Shown: positions 4,787 through 8,694 of the stretch, one piece after another
Position numbering within the stretch: position 1 is the first letter of the stretch
Layout of the letters: the number at the start of each line of letters is the position of its first letter
Assembly (NCBI GenBank): GCA_016180375.1
Contig: JACPBJ010000013.1
Coordinates: 3,168 to 11,861 of the forward strand
Source: Nitrososphaerota archaeon
GTDB lineage: Archaea; Thermoproteota; Nitrososphaeria; Nitrososphaerales; UBA57
Direction of reading: 5' to 3'
Length of the DNA: 8,694 bases
The notes under the pieces: model-generated
Seen by the model: only the letters and a program-made list of their open reading frames with translations
What the model was told of the DNA's origin: nothing
The model's database searches: none
Position numbers and translations under genes: made by a program

Positions 4787-5896
4787 ATGGTTCCTACCAA
4801 GGTTATAATCGGTATTGTGGCTATCGTAATAATAGCCGCTGCGGGCCTACTCGTTGCAACCCCGACCCTAACTCAAACAACCGTCGCGCCTAAACCTGAA
4901 ACTCCTCCCGCTCCTGCACAGCCAGTTGCAGCTCCGCCCGCTCCCCCGCCCACTGGCACCCTGCTAGTGTACGGCAGCATAGATGCAGAAGACTTGCAGC
5001 CTCTTGTAAATACGTTCCAAGCAAAGTTTCCGCAGGTCAAAGTTGAGTACGTGAGAGGATCGCCTTCTGAAGTATTTACTAGAATCACCACCGAGCTTCA
5101 AGCGGGTAAGAAGACCGCAGATCTTACTCTTGTAAGCTACCCCGGGACGTTGCAGCTGATACGGGAAGACATCTACAGGCCTTACAAATCTCCAGTCGCA
5201 GAAGGGTATCCTGCTGACCTTAAGGCCCCAGATGGACTGTGGACCTCTGTAGTCCTGCTCGGGCAGGGCATTATTTACAACAAGAACTTGGTCTCCCAGA
5301 ACGAATTGCCCAAGACGCTGGCAGATCTTACAGACGCCAAATGGAAGGGAAAGATAACCATGCATGATTACACTCAGGGAACGACTGCAACTCAGATTTT
5401 CGCATCCCTAGCCGAGAAGATAGGAAAGGATAAAGTAACAAAATTCCTTACGGATTTGGAAGCGAATGTCAAGCCAGTTAGAGACAGAAGCACCAGCGCT
5501 GTGAGTGACAATGTTGTGAGAGGAGAATATGCAATTGGCATCGTTGCTCAGCTTCATGACATAGTTAAAGCGAAAAATGCCGGTGCACCAGTCGAAGTGT
5601 TGCAGGTGTCAGACTTCCCCTTAATGCTTTCACCTACACCAGCTGCGATTCTGAAGACAGCTGAGAACAACAGAGCTGCGGAAGCATTCGTCGATTTCCT
5701 ACTCACCGATGAGGCCCAGAAGATAATTGGGAATATTGAGGTCAGATTCCCTGCAAAGAACGTAGCTGGAGCAAAATTCACCATCGAGAACAGCGCACCA
5801 AAAGGAATGGAGATCTATAGGTATCCGTCACCGAGCGTCTTCCAGACCATAGATCAGTGGACGGCAGACTTCAAGAAAATCGCAGCTGCCAAGTGA
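4787..5896 (+). CDS. Membrane-anchored ABC transporter substrate-binding protein (iron(III)/COG1840 type)
   Basis: The 369-residue protein starts with a hydrophobic helix (about 5-25, IIGIVAIVIIAAAGLLVA) and no lipobox Cys, then a Pro/Ala-rich linker (about 35-57). This is a common archaeal way of tethering a binding protein outside the membrane. The binding domain (58-369) starts TLLVYGSIDAEDL and includes FPQVKVEYVRG, ADLTLVSYPGT, GLWTSVVLLGQGIIYNK (150-166), LTDAKWKGKITMHDYTQGT (181-199), VRGEYAIGIVAQLHDIVKA (244-262) and FVDFLLTDEAQKIIGN (301-316). This layout belongs to the AfuA/FbpA-like class. The tandem tyrosine pair used by classical FbpA to hold Fe3+ is not evident, so iron is not proven; thiamine, phosphonate or a metal chelate are alternatives. 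It is followed by a strong terminator and a permease gene, and its paralogue precedes it. Confidence 0.9.
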   Translation: MVPTKVIIGIVAIVIIAAAGLLVATPTLTQTTVAPKPETPPAPAQPVAAPPAPPPTGTLLVYGSIDAEDLQPLVNTFQAKFPQVKVEYVRGSPSEVFTRITTELQAGKKTADLTLVSYPGTLQLIREDIYRPYKSPVAEGYPADLKAPDGLWTSVVLLGQGIIYNKNLVSQNELPKTLADLTDAKWKGKITMHDYTQGTTATQIFASLAEKIGKDKVTKFLTDLEANVKPVRDRSTSAVSDNVVRGEYAIGIVAQLHDIVKAKNAGAPVEVLQVSDFPLMLSPTPAAILKTAENNRAAEAFVDFLLTDEAQKIIGNIEVRFPAKNVAGAKFTIENSAPKGMEIYRYPSPSVFQTIDQWTADFKKIAAAK

Positions 5897-5923
5897 GAGG
5901 TTAACCCTCTCCTCCCTTTTTTT
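5895..5923 (+). terminator. Terminator between the binding-protein and permease genes
   Basis: GAGAGG (5895-5900) and CCTCTC (5906-5911) form a perfect stem with loop TTAAC, followed by CTCCC and seven T residues (5917-5923). The stem overlaps the TGA stop of the preceding gene. It would let the abundant binding protein be made in excess over the permease. The T-run and AATG after it may also form the A/T-rich box for the permease gene, about 25 bases before its ATG. Confidence 0.75.
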
Positions 5924-5944
5924 AATGCATGGTAGTTTCGATCC

Positions 5945-7627
5945 ATGCAGCTAACTAGCAACCCTGTTGCAGTCCTATTCTGGATTGCACTTGCTTTCAC
6001 TATACTGTTGATAATTTATCCAATCTCTTTCTTGCTTTATGGGAGCATATGGAGTGCTAGGCCTGGATCTGCTGGCGGGTTTACGCTAGCTCATTATGCA
6101 AGAGCGTTTACTGATCCGAATACCATCGTCCTGTTGGTAAATTCCTTTGTCTACGCTCTCGGTAGCGCCTTGCTTGCAGTCTCTGTTTCTTCAATTCTCG
6201 CCTTCATAACTGCTAGGACAGACGCGCCTTTCAGAAAGGTCTTCAGGTTCGTTCCCGTCCTTCCATTAATCCTTCCCGGATTCGTAGACAATCTTGCTTG
6301 GATATACCTCTTTAGCCCCAATGCAGGGTTGGTAAATGTCTGGTTCAAGGACTCGCTAGGAGTCTCTTTTCCTCTCTTCAACATCTACAGCATGGTAGGA
6401 ATGATTTGGGTAATGGGCATCTCATTAGTACCTACCACTTACCTGGTGATATACTCGGCATTCACGACGATGGACTCTTCCCTGGAAGAGGCGGCCAGAA
6501 TAGCCGGCGCAAAGCTTACGGCAGTGGTTAGGCACGTGACAATACCGATCATGAGACCAGCGATAATCTCTGTATTCTTGCTTGTATTCATAATAGCATT
6601 CGAGTCGTTCGAAACGCCAGCCATGGTAGGACTTCCGGCACGCATTGAGGTCTTCATGTCCCAGATATACCAGTCAATAGCATGGAACATTCCTCCTAAC
6701 TATGGTCTTGGAACTGCCTATGCAAGTATACTTCTTGTTGTTACGGTTGGCACAGTATACCTATACAGAAGGGCCACTAGGAGAGCGGAGAGGTTTCGAG
6801 TAATTACAGGAAAAGGTTACAGGTCTCATATCATACATTTAGGCAGATGGAAATACTTCGCAACTTCAATTCTAGTTGTATATCTGATAATACATGTTTT
6901 CCTTGTATTCTCAACCGTATTCCTGCTCTCAGTCCAGCCCTTCTGGAACCCCCGAGACTTGATATCGAAGCTTACATTCCAGAACTACTACTTGGTCCTC
7001 GAAAGGTCTAGAATTGTGAACAGCCTATTCAATAGCGTCATAGTTTCCTCAGCCGCTGCCAGCATCGTAATAGTCATGGCTACCCTAGTCGCTTACATTT
7101 CAAAGAAAAGCAGGTTCAAATGGCGTGCGGCCATCGAAGGTATTGGTACTCTGCCTATAGCGTTCCCAGGTTTTGTGATCGGTCTGGGCTTTCTTTGGAT
7201 GTTCCTCACACTCCCTCTAGGCGTATATGGAACAATTCAGGTGATAGTGCTGGCATTCCTAGTCAAGTACCTTCCCCATGGAATAAGGTTCACCACAGGC
7301 GCTATTACACAGGTTCATACGGATCTTGAAGAATCTTCTGCCATTGCAGGCGCAGACTGGATTGCTACTGTTAAGAACATAACCATACCACTTCTTAGGC
7401 CGGCTATGCTGGCAGGTTGGGTTTATATCTTCATTATCAGCTTCAAGGAACTTAGTTCAGTAATATTTCTGATAACCCCAAGGAACGAAGTGCTTGCTGC
7501 AGCTTTGTGGGATCTTTGGGTCAACGGTAGCGTCGAGCTATTGTCTGCTGCTAGCATACTCTTGGCAATCCTTCTATGGTCAATAGTAGCAGTTACAATG
7601 GGCATATTCAAGTTAAGAATCAGATGA
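5945..7627 (+). CDS. Fused two-domain ABC transporter permease (FbpB type)
   Basis: The 560-residue membrane protein is two permease halves in one chain, as in FbpB-type iron(III) transporters. The first half (about 1-275) begins with a membrane helix at 10-32 and has its EAA loop at 181-206 (EEAARIAGAKLTAVVRHVTI, ending in PIMRPA). The second half (about 300-556) has its EAA loop at 462-487 (EESSAIAGADWIATVKNITI, ending in PLLRPA). The loops keep the central Gly and the I-P..RPA ending that dock the ATPase. The second loop has ESS in place of EAA. A basic cytoplasmic linker (YRRATRRAERFR, 273-285) joins the halves. About 12 membrane helices are expected. It receives ligand from the binding protein encoded just upstream. 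No gene with Walker A or LSGGQ motifs is in the window, so its ATPase must be elsewhere. Confidence 0.92.
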   Translation: MQLTSNPVAVLFWIALAFTILLIIYPISFLLYGSIWSARPGSAGGFTLAHYARAFTDPNTIVLLVNSFVYALGSALLAVSVSSILAFITARTDAPFRKVFRFVPVLPLILPGFVDNLAWIYLFSPNAGLVNVWFKDSLGVSFPLFNIYSMVGMIWVMGISLVPTTYLVIYSAFTTMDSSLEEAARIAGAKLTAVVRHVTIPIMRPAIISVFLLVFIIAFESFETPAMVGLPARIEVFMSQIYQSIAWNIPPNYGLGTAYASILLVVTVGTVYLYRRATRRAERFRVITGKGYRSHIIHLGRWKYFATSILVVYLIIHVFLVFSTVFLLSVQPFWNPRDLISKLTFQNYYLVLERSRIVNSLFNSVIVSSAAASIVIVMATLVAYISKKSRFKWRAAIEGIGTLPIAFPGFVIGLGFLWMFLTLPLGVYGTIQVIVLAFLVKYLPHGIRFTTGAITQVHTDLEESSAIAGADWIATVKNITIPLLRPAMLAGWVYIFIISFKELSSVIFLITPRNEVLAAALWDLWVNGSVELLSAASILLAILLWSIVAVTMGIFKLRIR

Positions 7628-7633
7628 TTAATG

Positions 7634-7650
7634 GTTAGATTGTTTCTAAC
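7634..7650 (+). other. Hairpin in the permease-oxidase intergenic gap
   Basis: GTTAGA (7634-7639) and TCTAAC (7645-7650) form a perfect six-base stem with loop TTGTT, seven bases after the permease stop. No T-run follows directly (ATAATCCATTTC), so it is a weak terminator or processing site at best. Confidence 0.35.
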
Positions 7651-7696
7651 ATAATCCATTTCTCCCCGATTTTCAAGTAAAGTGAACTGATCTTCT

Positions 7697-8395
7697 ATGA
7701 AGAAAGATACTGCCACCAATTCGTTCGTACAATCCCTACTGAAAGAAGGAGAAAAGAGATTTCCGAGCGCGCATCCTTTCATGAAGCTCTTCTACTCAGG
7801 AAGGCTCTCTAAAGAACAAATGCGAGGCTGGGCGATAAACCGCTACTATTTCCATCGTAATATACCCCCTAAAGAGGCAGCCATAGTTTCCAACTGCCCC
7901 GATCATGTCAGAAAATTCTGGGCGGAAAAGCTACTTGAAGAGGATGGAGGAGAAGGTAAACCTTCACACCCTGATCTTTGGATAAGATTCTGCGAGGATT
8001 TGGGTCTGAAGAGAAAAGAAGTGGAGAACGCGAAAATGCTGCCCGCAGTGAAGATGGCGGTGGACGGTTACGTCAACCTTGCAAGATATAGGCCATGGAG
8101 GGTCGGTGTCGGAGCATCTCTGACAGAATATTCAGTCCCGAAAAGAATGGAGAAGATTATAGCAGCTTTCAAGCAGCACTATCCCTATGTGACGGAGAAT
8201 GGAATGGGATTCTTTAGGGAACATATGATAGCAGATAAGGAGCACGGGCAACTTACGATTGACTTAATCGAGCAGAACTGCAAAACTGCCCAAGATAGGC
8301 GTGAAGTCAAAGAAGGGTACTTCTATAAGATAGACCTGCACCGCGTAATCCTTGATGCTGTATATCTGAAGTACGTCATCGGGAATCAAAACTAA
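7697..8395 (+). CDS. PqqC/CADD-like haem-oxygenase-fold protein with a complete predicted dimetal site
   Basis: The 232-residue protein belongs to the TENA/THI-4-PqqC superfamily. HPFMKLFYSGRLSKEQMRGW (26-45), NRYYFHRNIPPKEAAIVSNC (48-67), LPAVKMAVDGYVNLARYRPW (115-134), ASLTEYSVP (140-148) and ILDAVYLKYV (218-227) closely follow PqqC. Known PqqC enzymes oxidise the PQQ precursor without a metal. Here the residues expected for the dimetal oxidase branch (HDO, e.g. CADD) are all present: E81 or E82 and H91 (LLEEDGG...SHPDLW), E144 (SLTEY), and H176, D180, H183 (EHMIADKEH). The E-to-H gap of 32 and the H-x3-D-x2-H spacing match those I recall for CADD. A cytoplasmic Fe/Mn-dependent oxidase is therefore more likely than PQQ synthase, and no other pqq gene is seen. 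The product is unknown; a p-aminobenzoate role like CADD is only a possibility. It lies 69 bases after the permease gene. Confidence 0.85.
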   Translation: MKKDTATNSFVQSLLKEGEKRFPSAHPFMKLFYSGRLSKEQMRGWAINRYYFHRNIPPKEAAIVSNCPDHVRKFWAEKLLEEDGGEGKPSHPDLWIRFCEDLGLKRKEVENAKMLPAVKMAVDGYVNLARYRPWRVGVGASLTEYSVPKRMEKIIAAFKQHYPYVTENGMGFFREHMIADKEHGQLTIDLIEQNCKTAQDRREVKEGYFYKIDLHRVILDAVYLKYVIGNQN

Positions 8396-8694
8396 CAATG
8401 AAGATCTTGATCCACAATGGGCATGACCGAACATTACGAGTAGATACTATACTATGACAGAGACCATGTCTATCCATTCGTCAACCGACTAAAGAAAAAA
8501 CGACCGACCTAGTCAAAAACATATCCGCATATGATCTTAGCTCGTAATGCGTAAAGTCGGGGTTGTTCCCTAAAAAACCGGCAAACAAATTCGTTCCTCA
8601 CCTGTAAGTATGGGTAACACGGTTGTAGTCGCCTCATGTGACGGATAGATCTACTCGATCATTGTTTAACCGAAATCCCGCATATATCTGAGCG
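8396..8694. other. Right-edge region without an intact gene
   Basis: I see no complete gene, tRNA or convincing terminator here. One frame from ATG 8423 has stops at 8441 and 8510; between them it reads ILYYDRDHVYPFVNRLKKKR, which has some coding character and a vague likeness to the start of DCC-type thiol oxidoreductases (ILYYDGDC...), but the Cys is absent. It is too short and broken to assign. The region is probably intergenic with possible relic coding sequence. Confidence 0.35.

Noticed and set aside
7697..8395. Calling the last gene PqqC, or TenA (thiaminase II)
   Set aside because: No other PQQ genes are present and it has the H-x3-D-x2-H and paired E/H residues of dimetal oxidases; TenA is less similar than PqqC in the LPAVKMAVDGYVN and ILDAVYLKYV segments.
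1..8694. CRISPR array or insertion sequence with terminal inverted repeats
   Set aside because: No regularly spaced direct repeats with unique spacers and no transposase-like reading frame were seen; the only tandem repeat is the coding 24-base array at 2813-2908.

Overview
The window reads as archaeal DNA, most likely from the Thermoproteota/Nitrososphaerota side. The reasons are TATA-like boxes about 30 bases before ATG codons with no Shine-Dalgarno (apparently leaderless genes), a secreted NHL-repeat protein and small surface-type proteins ending in a membrane anchor plus RRKK, a one-finger C2H2 mini-protein, and a substrate-binding protein held by an N-terminal membrane segment rather than a lipobox. 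No rRNA, complete tRNA or other phylogenetic marker is present, so the placement is inference.

Layout. (A) 1-1427: the 3' end of a membrane-anchored protein with a Lys/Glu/Val-rich stalk, then a six-repeat NHL beta-propeller protein with signal peptide and C-terminal anchor. (B) About 1428-3726: a gene-poor, decayed stretch. It holds a nucleotidyltransferase fragment, a broken hicB-hicA toxin-antitoxin pair (one internal stop, one frameshift), a terminator, an intact 119-aa protein joining an antitoxin-like N-terminus to an eight-residue tandem repeat and a membrane tail, a second terminator, and an overlooked 41-aa C2H2 zinc-finger ORF starting with TTG. Two degenerate copies of a tRNA 3'-end-like sequence (near 1540 and 3515) flank most of this stretch and may be old integration scars. 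(C) 3727-8395: four co-directed genes: a substrate-binding-protein paralogue without a signal peptide, a membrane-anchored substrate-binding protein of the iron(III)/COG1840 type, a fused 12-TM permease of the FbpB type, and a PqqC/CADD-like protein of the haem-oxygenase-like fold. (D) 8396-8694: no intact gene.

How they may work together. Region C looks like an uptake locus: the anchored binding protein captures a ligand (iron by family default) and hands it to the fused permease. No ATPase gene is in the window. The last gene keeps all six residues expected for a dinuclear metal site (E81, H91, E144, H176, D180, H183) although its overall sequence resembles PqqC, so a metal-dependent oxidase beside a possible metal importer is the most attractive hypothesis here. 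Region B looks like a toxin-antitoxin graveyard in which one antitoxin-like domain survives in a membrane-anchored protein whose tail matches the protein at the left edge.
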